Under the pieces are notes generated by a model. That model worked only from the letters and a program-made list of their open reading frames with translations. It did no database searches and was not told where the DNA came from. Below are positions 8,325 to 17,346 of a stretch of 64,000 nucleotides of DNA, piece by piece (positions within the stretch are counted from its first letter, which is position 1; every line of letters starts with the position of its first letter). The DNA is from Nonomuraea typhae. Its GTDB lineage: Bacteria > Actinomycetota > Actinomycetes > Streptosporangiales > Streptosporangiaceae. A program made the translations under genes and the position numbers. The stretch covers positions 1,338,813-1,402,812 of the forward strand of contig NZ_VRLV01000001.1 in assembly GCF_009760925.1 (NCBI RefSeq), given 5' to 3'.

Positions 8325-9839
8325 ATGGCGCGTGGTGCGAGCGGCATGCCTGGTGCGAGTGACATGCCCGGTGCGAGCGGCACGCCGCAGGGCGTGGGGC
8401 CGCTTACGGTGGGCGACCCGGTCATCATCGGCCGATACCTCCTTCTCGGCCGGCTCGGCGCCGGCGGCATGGGCGTGGTCTACCTCGCCGAACATCCCCG
8501 GGGCGGCGTGGTCGCGCTGAAGACCCCGCACCCGGCGCACCTCGGCGACCCGACGCTGCGCGCCCGCTTCGCCGAGGAGGTCTCCTTCTCGCGGCGGGTC
8601 GTGCCGTTCTGCACCGCCGCCGTCATCGAGGACGGCACCGACCGCGACCGGCCCTACCTCGTCACCGATTACATCCCCGGCCCCGCGCTCTCCCACGTCG
8701 TCGCGGCCGGCGGGCCGCTCACCCCCGATCTGGCGTACGGCGTGGCCCTCGGAGCCGCGGCCGCGCTGGCGGCGGTGCACGACGCCGGGCTGGTGCACCG
8801 CGACCTCAAACCGGCCAACGTGCTGCTCTCGCCCAGGGGCCCGCGCGTGATCGACTTCGGCATCGCCCGCGAGGTGGACACCCTCGCCGCCCACACGCAG
8901 GCCGGGCAGGTCATGGGCAGCCCCGGCTGGGTCGCCCCCGAGCGGCTCACGGGCGGCCCCGCCGTACCGGCCTCGGACGTGTTCGCCTGGGGGTGCCTGG
9001 TGGCCTTCGCCGCGAGCGGGCACCATCCGTTCGGGCGGGGGGAGCAGGACGTGCTGTCGCGGCGCATCCTGCTGGAGGCGCAGCGGCTGGACGCCGTGCC
9101 CGCGATGCTGCGGCCCGCCGTGGAGGCCGCGCTGGCCAAGGAGCCCGGGGCGCGGCCCCGGGCGGCGGACCTGCTGCGGGCGCTGCTCGCCGCGGGCGGG
9201 GTCGGGGACCCGTGGGATCTGCGCGCCGCCGTCGACGGGGTCCTGGAGGAGTTGTGGACGCCGGTTCCCCATCCGCAGGGAGAGGGGAGGGTACGGCCGG
9301 CGGCACCTCCCCGGCGGCGCCGGGCCCGGACGGGTTCGCCGGCGTCGCATGCCGGCTTCGCCGCGCTGGCCACCGTCTCGATCGCGGCGCTGACCGTGAT
9401 CGCGGCCGGGAACCCGTCGTCGCCCGGCTCCTCAGGCGGATCCGTCATCCCGGAGGCGCCGGTCGTGATGCCGCACGGCTCGGCCGGGTCGACCGTCCGG
9501 CCGCCGGGCGGCGGCGCCGTCCCGGTGTCCGTCGCGCCGGTCGTCTCCGCGTCCGCCTCAGGTCCCGCTGTCACCCTTACGCGCACGCTGACCCCGTCCG
9601 CGGTGGCGACGCCGCCTCCGCCGAGCGTGCCGCACGCCACCGGCAGCCCGCCGCCGGGAACGTTCCGGCCGGAGCCGTCGCGGGAGGACGACTGCGCCAA
9701 CCCGGCCGCCCGTGACTGCCCCGTGCCTTCGGGCGGCATCACGACGATTCCGCAGGAGGGACCGGGCGAATCACCCGAACCATCGCTCACGCCTACCGAC
9801 GTGCCCACCACCCCGGCCACGCCCGCGGTCACCGGCTGA
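8325..9839 (+). CDS. PknB-type serine/threonine protein kinase
   Basis: 504 residues from ATG 8325; the frame extends left but this ATG has GAGG nearby and gives a compact N-terminus. Kinase signatures are complete: glycine loop GRLGAGGMGVVY (42-53), Lys66 in VALKTP, catalytic HRDLKPAN (from 158), DFG (177-179) and APE (204-206). A disordered basic linker leads to one membrane helix (AALATVSIAALTVIAAG). A roughly 150-residue extracellular tail rich in Pro, Ser, Thr and Val follows, without PASTA repeats. It is thus a membrane-anchored kinase with an unstructured or glycosylated external part. Confidence 0.95.
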   Translation: MARGASGMPGASDMPGASGTPQGVGPLTVGDPVIIGRYLLLGRLGAGGMGVVYLAEHPRGGVVALKTPHPAHLGDPTLRARFAEEVSFSRRVVPFCTAAVIEDGTDRDRPYLVTDYIPGPALSHVVAAGGPLTPDLAYGVALGAAAALAAVHDAGLVHRDLKPANVLLSPRGPRVIDFGIAREVDTLAAHTQAGQVMGSPGWVAPERLTGGPAVPASDVFAWGCLVAFAASGHHPFGRGEQDVLSRRILLEAQRLDAVPAMLRPAVEAALAKEPGARPRAADLLRALLAAGGVGDPWDLRAAVDGVLEELWTPVPHPQGEGRVRPAAPPRRRRARTGSPASHAGFAALATVSIAALTVIAAGNPSSPGSSGGSVIPEAPVVMPHGSAGSTVRPPGGGAVPVSVAPVVSASASGPAVTLTRTLTPSAVATPPPPSVPHATGSPPPGTFRPEPSREDDCANPAARDCPVPSGGITTIPQEGPGESPEPSLTPTDVPTTPATPAVTG

Positions 9840-9860
9840 CGGCAGCGGCCGTTCGTGCCG

Positions 9861-9902
9861 CCGGATGAATCTGTGCCCGAGGGTCCGGCGAGATCGTGCG
9901 GC
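9861..9902 (+). repeat. 42-bp direct repeat, left copy
   Basis: Matches 23421-23462 in 38 of 42 positions and then diverges sharply. The right copy runs into a DUF6262-like gene remnant. The two copies bracket about 13.5 kb of accessory genes in direct orientation, so they may be an attachment-site pair or recombination scar. Confidence 0.7.
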
Positions 9903-10063
9903 ACGTCAACACCGCACCTCACCGATGGGCAAGCGTCCCCTTCGGCGGCTTCTTCGTCGTCCCCGCCGTCCGGGAAGGCATACCGTCCAGACGCCATGGA
10001 CGGCCCGGGGTGTTAACGGGCGTTCACGTTGTGTGATCTTGCAGGGCGGTTCATGATGCCGGT

Positions 10064-10348
10064 ATGCGCGGGAGCGTGAGCTACGGAGCGGTGCCGGCCC
10101 TGACAGGGCCGGGCGTCGATGTCGCGGCAGTGGGGCTGGGCAAGCCGGCCGGCGTGATCGGGGTGTCCGTCGCCCTGATCGGGCTGGGAGTGGCGATATT
10201 CGGGGCGCCTGCCAACCGGAAACCCGGCAACGGCGCCGGCCGGGAAACGCCGAGTGTTGCCGCCTCCGGGCAGCGGCCGATCACCATCCGCGGCGCCAAC
10301 AGCCGGATCGCCCCAACCGGGGATGATACGACCACCCTTCAGAGGTGA
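10064..10348 (+). CDS. Small membrane protein with candidate amyloid-signalling motif
   Basis: 94 residues. A hydrophobic Gly/Ala/Val segment at about 28-48 (VIGVSVALIGLGVAIFG) looks like a membrane-inserting helix. A polar linker ends in a 24-residue motif (71-94) with core RIAPTGDDTTT and final Q. The N-terminus of the adjacent NB-ARC protein carries the matching motif. The gene overlaps that gene by 4 bases, so they are co-translated. The layout fits effectors of bacterial NLR systems, in which a membrane-active domain is triggered by templated amyloid motifs. Function is inferred from architecture, not homology that I can confirm. Confidence 0.7.
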   Translation: MRGSVSYGAVPALTGPGVDVAAVGLGKPAGVIGVSVALIGLGVAIFGAPANRKPGNGAGRETPSVAASGQRPITIRGANSRIAPTGDDTTTLQR

Positions 10349-12780
10349 TGAAACTCCGCTGGTGGCGGCGGGCGTCGGCCAAGCCCGGCACCGATGCGCC
10401 GTCGCCGCCGCCCGCCCCAGCCCAGGCCGCCGGGCCGGGAACCACCCGGCCCGGCGCGCGATCGGTGCGGGTGAGCGGGGACAACCTGGGCATCATCGCC
10501 ACCGGCGATCACACGACCAACGTGCAGACGGTGCTGCCCGCCCAGGCGTTCCGGCCGGTCGCGCAGGTCACCGCGTCCTTGAGCCTGGTGAACGTGCCCG
10601 CGCATGCCGGCGTCTTCGTCGGACGAGTCGAAGAGCTGGCCGCTCTGCAGCAGGCGCTGTCCGTCGCGGAGCCTGTTGTCGTGGCCGCGGTGCACGGGCT
10701 GGGCGGTATCGGTAAGTCCACCCTGGCGGCCCGCTACGCCGCCGGACGCGCCCGCGCCGGAGTGTTCAACCCGGTGTGGTGGATCACCGCTGACACCCCC
10801 GCCTCGATCGAGGCCGGGCTGGCCGCCTTGATGGTCGCGTTGCAGCCTGAGCTGGCCTCAGCGTTACCGGCGCGGGCGCTGGCCGAGCGAGCGGCCGGCT
10901 GGCTGTCCTGCCATCCCGGGTGGCTCCTGGTGCTGGACAACCTCGCCCACCCCGACCACATCACCGGCCTGCTGGACCGCACGCTGGCCGGCCGGCTGCT
11001 GGTGACCAGCCGGCTCGGCACCGGCTGGCACCAGCTGGGCGCATCGGTCGTGCGCCTGGATGTGCTGAGCGAGACCGAGGCGATCGACCTGCTGGCCCGC
11101 ATCGCGGGCCGCCTGCCCGGTGCCGGCCTCGACGGGGCGGCTGAGCTCGTGCGCGAGCTGGGCTGCCTGCCGCTGGCCGTCGAGCAGGCAGCCGCCTACC
11201 TGAACCAAAACCACCTGTCCCCACGCGCCTACCTGGACCTGCTCACCGCTCACCCAGCGCAGATGTATGACCAGGCCGCTGAGGGCGGCGACGGCGAACG
11301 CACCGTCGCCCGGATCTGGCGGCTCACCCTCGACCGGCTCACCACCACGCCGCTGGCCGGGGACCTGCTGCGGATCCTGGCCTGGTACGCCCCAGAGCAG
11401 ATTCCCCGCGACCTGCTGGACGGCTTGGCCACGGCACCCCGGACGCAGCAGGCGCTGGGACGGCTGGCCGCCTACAACCTGATCAGCCTCGATGCCGCCG
11501 GGGTCACCGTGCACCGTCTGGTCCAGGCCGTCGCCCGCACCGGCGACCCAGCTGATCCCCATCGGCAACCCGACGACATCGACACCGCCCGCGTCCGCGC
11601 CGTCACCCTGCTCGATCGGGCCCGCCCCGACGGCTATGACGCTCCGGCCTCCTGGCCGCGGTGGCGCAGGCTACTGCCCCATATCGAGGCCCTGTTCGCG
11701 CGCACCGCACCCGACGCCGACACCGCGGACGCTCAAGAACTGCTCCGCAACACCGGCCTCTTCCTGGAAGACCAAGGTGCCGTCGGCCGTGCTTTGACCT
11801 ACCTCAAGCGGTGCATGGCCCTGGCGCAACGGGTCCACACCCTCGACCATCCCGCCGTTCTGGTCGCTCGCGCCAGCTTGGCCTTCGCCTGCAAATCGGC
11901 GGGGGACCTGGGCCAGGCGATCCCGCTGTACGAGCAGACGCTGGCCGAGCGGGAGCGGGTGCTCGGCCCCGACCACCCCGACACCCTGACCTCCGGCGAC
12001 AACTTGGCCGGCGCCTACCGGGCAGCGGGTGACCTGGGCAGGGCCGTTCCGTTGTACGAGGTCACCCTCACCAAGCGGGAGCGGGTGCTCGGCCCCGACC
12101 ACCCCGACACCCTTTCCTCCCGCAACAACTTGGCCGGCGCCTACCAGGCGGCGGGTGACCTGGTGCGGGCCGTCCCGCTGTACGAGCAGACGCTGGTCGA
12201 CTGCGAGCGGGTGCTCGGCCCGGACCACCCCCATTCCCTGACCTCCCGCAACAACCTCGCCTACGCCTACCAGGCGGTGGGTGACCTGGTGCGGGCCGTC
12301 CCGCTGTACGAGCAGACACTGGCCGACTGCGAACGGGTGCTCGGCCCCGACCATCCCGACACCCTGACTTCCCGCAACAACTTGGCCGGCGTCTACCGCG
12401 CAGGCGGCGACCTGGTGCGGGCCGCCCCGCTGTATGAGCAGACGCTGGCCGAGCGGGAGCGGGTGCTCGGCCCGGACCACCCCGACACCCTGACTTCCCG
12501 CAACAACCTCGCCTACGTCTACCAGGCGGCGGGTGACCTGGTGCGGGCCGTCCCGCTGTATGAGCAGACGCTGGCCGAGCGGGAGCGGGTGCTCGGCCCC
12601 GACCATCCCAGTACCCTGATCTCCCGCAACAACCTGGCCGGCGCCTACCAGGCGGCGGGGCACGTGGGCCGGGCTGTCTCGTTGTACGAGCGAGCGCTGG
12701 CCGACTGCGAACGGGTGCTGGGCTGCCACCACCCCATTGCCAAAGCCGTGCGGGGCAACCTGGACAGGGCCAGGGGATAG
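10345..12780 (+). CDS. NB-ARC/TPR STAND protein (NLR-like)
   Basis: 811 residues from GTG 10345 or ATG 10348. A basic, Pro/Ala-rich N-terminus contains a 24-residue motif (39-62; core GIIATGDHTTN) that matches the C-terminus of the preceding small protein. The NB-ARC ATPase follows: FVGR (91-94), Walker A GLGGIGKST (118-126), Walker B LLVLDN (194-199), the sensor segment LLVTSRLG and CLPLAVEQAA. A winged-helix region leads to about eight 42-residue tetratricopeptide repeats (roughly 470-805) of pattern VPLYEQTLAERERVLGPDHP. This is the plan of a STAND sensor that oligomerises on ligand binding. Probable role: defence or regulated cell death. Confidence 0.9.
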   Translation: MMKLRWWRRASAKPGTDAPSPPPAPAQAAGPGTTRPGARSVRVSGDNLGIIATGDHTTNVQTVLPAQAFRPVAQVTASLSLVNVPAHAGVFVGRVEELAALQQALSVAEPVVVAAVHGLGGIGKSTLAARYAAGRARAGVFNPVWWITADTPASIEAGLAALMVALQPELASALPARALAERAAGWLSCHPGWLLVLDNLAHPDHITGLLDRTLAGRLLVTSRLGTGWHQLGASVVRLDVLSETEAIDLLARIAGRLPGAGLDGAAELVRELGCLPLAVEQAAAYLNQNHLSPRAYLDLLTAHPAQMYDQAAEGGDGERTVARIWRLTLDRLTTTPLAGDLLRILAWYAPEQIPRDLLDGLATAPRTQQALGRLAAYNLISLDAAGVTVHRLVQAVARTGDPADPHRQPDDIDTARVRAVTLLDRARPDGYDAPASWPRWRRLLPHIEALFARTAPDADTADAQELLRNTGLFLEDQGAVGRALTYLKRCMALAQRVHTLDHPAVLVARASLAFACKSAGDLGQAIPLYEQTLAERERVLGPDHPDTLTSGDNLAGAYRAAGDLGRAVPLYEVTLTKRERVLGPDHPDTLSSRNNLAGAYQAAGDLVRAVPLYEQTLVDCERVLGPDHPHSLTSRNNLAYAYQAVGDLVRAVPLYEQTLADCERVLGPDHPDTLTSRNNLAGVYRAGGDLVRAAPLYEQTLAERERVLGPDHPDTLTSRNNLAYVYQAAGDLVRAVPLYEQTLAERERVLGPDHPSTLISRNNLAGAYQAAGHVGRAVSLYERALADCERVLGCHHPIAKAVRGNLDRARG
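11860..12720 (+). repeat. 126-bp tandem repeats encoding TPRs
   Basis: Seven closely similar 126-bp units encode the tetratricopeptide repeats of the NB-ARC protein. Neighbouring units share long identical stretches (for example around GGGTGACCTGGTGCGGGCC), much closer than structure alone requires. This implies recent unit duplication or gene conversion. Confidence 0.85.
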
Positions 12781-13082
12781 GGCTGTCCGGGAAAAAGGCC
12801 GGAAGCACCGCCAGGCGCGCGAACTGCCGGGGCAGCGCGAGCCGGGATCACGACCTGGAGGGCAGGAGACAGACTCCCGGCGCGGCGTGCGCCGTACCTT
12901 GCGGCCCTTCCCGGCGCAGAGGCAGGGGCTACGGCCGCGATCACGCGATCAACCACCAGCGCCGATGGCGCGCGCCAAGTCGTTCAATTCCACCCATGCT
13001 GGCCGGGCAGTAATACGGAGGCGGTTCACCGGGTTACGATCGAGCCGCAATCGACGGCGTGACCGGATTAATCGGTGGTGGC
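12781..13082. other. Intergenic stretch without recognised gene
   Basis: About 300 bases between the NB-ARC gene and the small secreted-protein gene on the other strand. Open frames here are short and show no motif. I see no clear hairpin or repeat. Confidence 0.5.
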
Positions 13083-13391
13083 TTAGATTGTTTGATAACC
13101 GACCGATATCGGCCATGAGGTGCTGCTGCATCGGGCATTTGATTTAACGGAATTAACTACCCAGGGGCCGAACACCGTGGTGTAGCTACCGCTACTATTC
13201 TGGCAGAAGAGTACGACCCGTGTCTGAGTCACTCCGGTGCCGCTGCACATCGCCCAGCCGGTGCCGCCGGTAATGCCAATCTGCGCGCTAGTGCTGCAGG
13301 TCGCCGCCTGAGCGGGAGCGGTCGGTGACATGAGAGTTGCCGCGGCGGCGACGGCGGCCACGGAAACGCCTAACTTCTTGATACGGCCCAT
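13083..13391 (-). CDS. Small secreted cysteine protein
   Basis: 102 residues from ATG 13391, with GGAGGT five bases upstream; the frame is open much further left but that part is IS relic. A signal peptide of about 30 residues ends SPTAPAQA. The mature part holds four Cys (32, 49, 63, 88), enough for two disulfides, and is rich in Ser, Thr and Gly. No family recognised. GC content is lower than its neighbours, which suggests acquisition. It faces the NB-ARC gene convergently. Confidence 0.75.
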   Translation of the reverse strand: MGRIKKLGVSVAAVAAAATLMSPTAPAQAATCSTSAQIGITGGTGWAMCSGTGVTQTRVVLFCQNSSGSYTTVFGPWVVNSVKSNARCSSTSWPISVGYQTI

Positions 13392-13489
13392 TAGTACCTC
13401 CTTCGGCGTCGGTGTTTCCTGCTTGATGGTAGCCACGGCTTTGGTGGATATCCATAGGGAATGGTACGTAATTTGTTTGGGCGGTTTAC

Positions 13490-13850
13490 GGGTTGGCCGC
13501 GGGGCCGCAGATCGTAGTCCGGAATGAGGTATTCCAGCACGTGGCTCAGATCGCAGACGATACGGATACGCACGCCGCGGCGTTCGGCCTGCGGCAGCCG
13601 GGTCCGGTGGTGATCGCCGTCGTCCAGCACCGCTCAGGTGCGCGCGTGCAGGCTGTCGCGGTCTCGGCTTGGTCGAACGGCGCCGATGACCGAGGCGTAG
13701 ATCCACAGTCCGGACGCGTGACCCGGCCCGCACCCGGCGGTCGCCGAGGCTGATCGCGTCGTGCGGGCGGCGAAGCGCGGGACCGCGTCGTCGAGCACCG
13801 CCAAGGTGGCCACGCGTTCGCGACAGGGCTGCTCGCCCGATCACGTTGCC
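13490..13850 (-). pseudogene. ISKra4-family transposase relic
   Basis: Minus-strand pieces in shifting frames match consecutive blocks of ISKra4 transposases. ERVATLAVLDDAVPRF (around 13800) corresponds to the block ending in the aspartate-containing VYDA motif. VLDDGDHHRTRLPQAERRGV and then IRIVCDLSHVLEYL (around 13530-13630) correspond to the VDG/HVLEYLW block. Start, end and catalytic continuity are lost through frameshifts. It probably caused the truncation of the AfsR-like gene next to it. Confidence 0.65.
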
Positions 13851-13975
13851 GCACCGGCCGGTGATCACGGAAACCCGCACCGAGCGAACTACAGCCGGTT
13901 ACTGACCACACGTCGCGACAGAGCCGGCCGGCCATGGCCGCTGTCAAACGCCTTGTGTCGTTCTGATATCGGCAC

Positions 13976-15604
13976 ACCGGCGAATCTGCGAGGGTATGAC
14001 TCCGGGCTACCCGCGAGCCCGGAGCAGGTCCTGGAGACATTCCTGCGCGCCCTGGGCGTTCCCGCGGGGAGGATCCCCTCCGATGTGGAGGCGCAGTCCG
14101 GCCTGTATCGATCGCTGCTCGACGGCCGCCGCATGCTGATCGTGCTGGACAACGTCAACCACGCCCGGCAGATACGACCGCTCCTGCCTGCTTCGCCGAG
14201 TTGCCAGGTGGTCGTGACCAGCCGTAGCCGGCTATCAGGCTTGGCCGCGCGGGAAGGTGCCTCCCGGGTCAGCCTCAATCCCTTGAGCGCGGCCGATGCG
14301 ACCGAGTTGCTCCGTCAGATCATCGGCACGGCCCGGGTCGAAGAGGAACCCGGCGCGCACGCGGCCCTTGCCCACCGGTGCGTGAACCTGCCCCTTGCGC
14401 TGCGAGTGGCGGCCGAGCGGGTGGCCGCCCACCCTCAGTCGAGGCTGGCCGACCTGGTCGAGGAGCTGGATGTCGAGCGCAACCGCCTGAACGTGCTCGC
14501 CACTGACGACGACGAGACCACGGTGGTCCGCACCGTGTTCTCCTGGTCGTATCGCGCCTTGCAGCCGGAGACTGCCCAGGCGTTCCGGCTTCTCGGCCTG
14601 CATTCCGGGTCGGATCTCGACGCCCAGGCCGCCGCCGCGCTGATCGGCACCACGGTCACCGAAGCCAAACGCCTCCTGGGCCTTCTGAGCAGTGTCTGCC
14701 TACTCGAGGAAGGCGGACGCGACCGCTACCGCTTCCACGATCTCCTGCGCATCTACGCCACCGAGCTCGCAGAAGCGGAAGAGACGGAGACCATCAGGAA
14801 GGACGCGATCCTCCGTCTCCTTTCCTGGTACCTGCACAGCACCGACGCCGCCGACCGGATCCTCATGCCGCAACGCCGCCATGTGTCACTCGAGCCCGCG
14901 CACCCAGATCACCCGCCGCGCTCGTTCTCCACGCACGGCCAGGCCCTTGACTGGTGTGAAGCCGAACTTCCCAACCTGATCGGCGCCATCCGCCAAGCGG
15001 CCGATCTCCGCTTCCACGAGATCGCCTGGAAACTCCCCAACGCGCTGTGGAGCTACTTCTACCTCCGCAAGCACTGGGCGGACCAGCTCGCCGTACTCGA
15101 AATCGGTGTCCATGCCGCCGAGCTGGCCGACGACCCGAACGGCAAAGCCGAGAACCTGGTCATTCTCGGGCTGGCACTCCGTGACCTCCACCGAACCGAC
15201 CAGGCGATCAGCGTGCTGGAAGAATCCCTGGCGATGGTGCGGGCATGCAGCGCTTCGAGGAAGCGATCACCTGCTACGAACAAGCCCTCGGCATCGCCCG
15301 TGAGATCAACGACCGCTGGGGAGAAGCCTACGCACTGCACAACGCCGGTGACGCTCACTACGGCCTACGGCGGTTCCAAGAGGCCATCACTCATTACGAG
15401 AAAGCCCTCAACATCCGCAAGGACATCGACGACCGGCAGGGCCAAGCACAAACCCTGCACCAACTCGGCACATGCCACTTCGGCCTGGCCCGGCCAGAGG
15501 CGGCACGCGAACTCTGGAACTCGGCCCTGGCTCTCTTCGAGGACCTCGGCGCACCTCAAGCAGAAGAGACCCGCAGCCTCATCAACCGGAGCGCTGCTCC
15601 ATGA
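13976..15604 (+). pseudogene. AfsR-like NB-ARC/TPR regulator, truncated and frameshifted
   Basis: The reading frame resembles AfsR/SARP-type STAND regulators from NLRGYDSGLPASPEQ onward: LLDGRRMLIVLDN (Walker B), VVVTSRSRLSGL, LPLALRVAAERVA and the winged-helix and TPR regions. The N-terminal DNA-binding and transcriptional-activation domains and the Walker A motif are absent because homology begins abruptly near 13976 beside an ISKra4 relic. Near 15240 the frame changes (after EESLAMVR, resuming at MQRFEEAITCYEQALGIARE), consistent with an internal deletion. The TPR tail then ends at 15604. Without a P-loop it cannot be a functional ATPase. Confidence 0.85.
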
Positions 15605-15680
15605 CGGCGCGATGGACGGCGGGCGTCGTCAGCGTATTTCCGCCGCACACGACCAGGTGCTGATCTCCAAGACCCAGGCC

Positions 15681-17204
15681 TTAGGGGAGCGCAACCTCAT
15701 GTGAAGCCTTCCTGCGGTGTACGGCTACCGCCGCCCCCAGAGCAAGAACGGCATATCCACATGTCACGCTCAAACCCGCCCATGGAGGGAGCGAGTAATA
15801 GCCCCCGATCAGCGACTGATCCACGTCCACATGCGCAAACGTGGGGACACTCTGCGTGATCGCGAACCCGGCGGCAGGAGTGATCATCAGCAGCCACGGC
15901 GCCAGCCCCGCGGCCGCCAGCAGGTAAGGCACGACGACCAGCGCGATGGCCAGCCCGATGGCCACGATGGACCGCCTGACCAGCGCGGCCAGGCCCAGTG
16001 CCAGTACGGCGGCGGCCGCGCTCAGCGCCGCGTAGCCGGCGATCACCCGCAGCTCGGTGCCCAGGGTGATCGGCTGGATCGGGTTCTGGTTGGCACGCAG
16101 TATCGCCAGGCCGAGAGGGACCACGGCCCCCGAGGCCACCAGCCCCGCCACGAACGCGACCGCACCAACCACCGCGGCCTTGGCCACCAGCAGCCGCGCC
16201 GGATGCGGCCCGGCCCCGCGGCCGGCCCCGCGGCTGACCCCGATCAGCCCGCGCCGGTGTTCCGCAGTGAAGAACGTCACCGCCGCCACGAGCACCGGGA
16301 TCAGCCCCAGGGCCCCGCCGACCAGCATGAGGTCGGCGCGCAGACCGCCCTCCATCGTGGCGGGCCCGATGTCACCGCCCCCGGTCACGATGAGCTTGCC
16401 GCCGGACTCGACGACTCCGCCCGGGTGATGGGGGGTCTTGCCGTCGGACTCCATGACGACGCCGACGTCGTCGCGGCGCCACGGACCGTTCGCGCCCTGG
16501 AGCTTGATCTGGTCGAAGGTGGCGGTGGCCTGGGCGAAGGCTTGCGCCATGCCCCACAAGGCGCCTGGCGAGGTGGTGAACAGCCCGATCTCGACCGTCT
16601 CCGGCAGCCCGGTCAGCTTGACCGTGCTGACCTCGGTCCACGTCTGTCCGTCGTCCGACTCGTAGCCGGTGATGGTGTCGCCCGACCTGGTCAGCCGCAG
16701 CCACTGCGGGCCATGGTGAGGACCGCCGGGCACGTCGTGGGTGAAGTTGTGCTGCATCCGCACGCCGTGCTCTCCGGTGAGCATGACGGCGGCATACGGC
16801 GTGCCGTGCTTGAGGCTCTGCCTGACCAGAAGCCCGGCCTTCGCCCAAGGCACCACCCCCTTCTTGACGTTGCGCACCCCGGGTACGGCGTCCGGCAGCC
16901 GGATCTGCCCGGTCATGTCCGACACACGGGCGGTGATGCCGCCGTTCCCCGTGAGCGGCTGGTGCACGAAGTAGTACTTGTCCTTCACGGCCGTGCCATC
17001 AGGTCCAACCAAGGGCGCGGGGCAGGGGCCCTCTCCCTTCCCGGTCACGCAGGTGCTACGGGTGCCCCCGGCGATCAGCAGTCCGAGCGACACGGTGACC
17101 AGGACGGAGGCCGCCATGGCGAGCACCCAGCGCGGGGCGGAGCGGAACTTGGTCCACTCCGCGCGCAGCAACTGGCCGGATCGGTGAGGGGTGAATGCAC
17201 TCAT
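15681..17204 (-). CDS. ABC-2 permease with extracytoplasmic jelly-roll domain
   Basis: 507 residues from ATG 17204. A first membrane helix at about 25-45 is followed by a long external loop of about 220 residues. The part WLRLTRSGDTITGYESDDGQ to VEIGLFTTSPG, then TFDQIKL, looks like a DUF1349/laminin-G-like beta-sandwich, a fold that often binds glycans. Five or more helices follow in the C-terminal half, as in ABC-2 permeases. No ATPase gene is next to it. It is divergent from a two-component system with a 19-bp palindrome between them. Such permeases often act in antimicrobial peptide resistance, but that is inference here. Confidence 0.82.
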   Translation of the reverse strand: MSAFTPHRSGQLLRAEWTKFRSAPRWVLAMAASVLVTVSLGLLIAGGTRSTCVTGKGEGPCPAPLVGPDGTAVKDKYYFVHQPLTGNGGITARVSDMTGQIRLPDAVPGVRNVKKGVVPWAKAGLLVRQSLKHGTPYAAVMLTGEHGVRMQHNFTHDVPGGPHHGPQWLRLTRSGDTITGYESDDGQTWTEVSTVKLTGLPETVEIGLFTTSPGALWGMAQAFAQATATFDQIKLQGANGPWRRDDVGVVMESDGKTPHHPGGVVESGGKLIVTGGGDIGPATMEGGLRADLMLVGGALGLIPVLVAAVTFFTAEHRRGLIGVSRGAGRGAGPHPARLLVAKAAVVGAVAFVAGLVASGAVVPLGLAILRANQNPIQPITLGTELRVIAGYAALSAAAAVLALGLAALVRRSIVAIGLAIALVVVPYLLAAAGLAPWLLMITPAAGFAITQSVPTFAHVDVDQSLIGGYYSLPPWAGLSVTCGYAVLALGAAVAVHRRKASHEVALP

Positions 17205-17227
17205 GCCGACGGTTGTACGCGGCACCC

Positions 17228-17268
17228 GGTTCCAGCCGGGTCGCAGTTGCTGCGACCCGGCTGGAACC
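17228..17268. promoter_or_regulatory. Perfect 19-bp palindrome between divergent genes
   Basis: GGTTCCAGCCGGGTCGCAG and its exact complement, separated by TTG, lie 24 bases before the permease ATG and 79 before the response regulator. It could be an operator for the adjacent response regulator or a leader hairpin. Its near-cruciform perfection is unusual for this window. Confidence 0.7.
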
Positions 17269-17346
17269 TGGGATCTGCCATCGTTGACCCATGGCACCTC
17301 GACTCGGCGGCCGCCCCGCCCGTACGACGATCGGCGGTGAGCGGCG

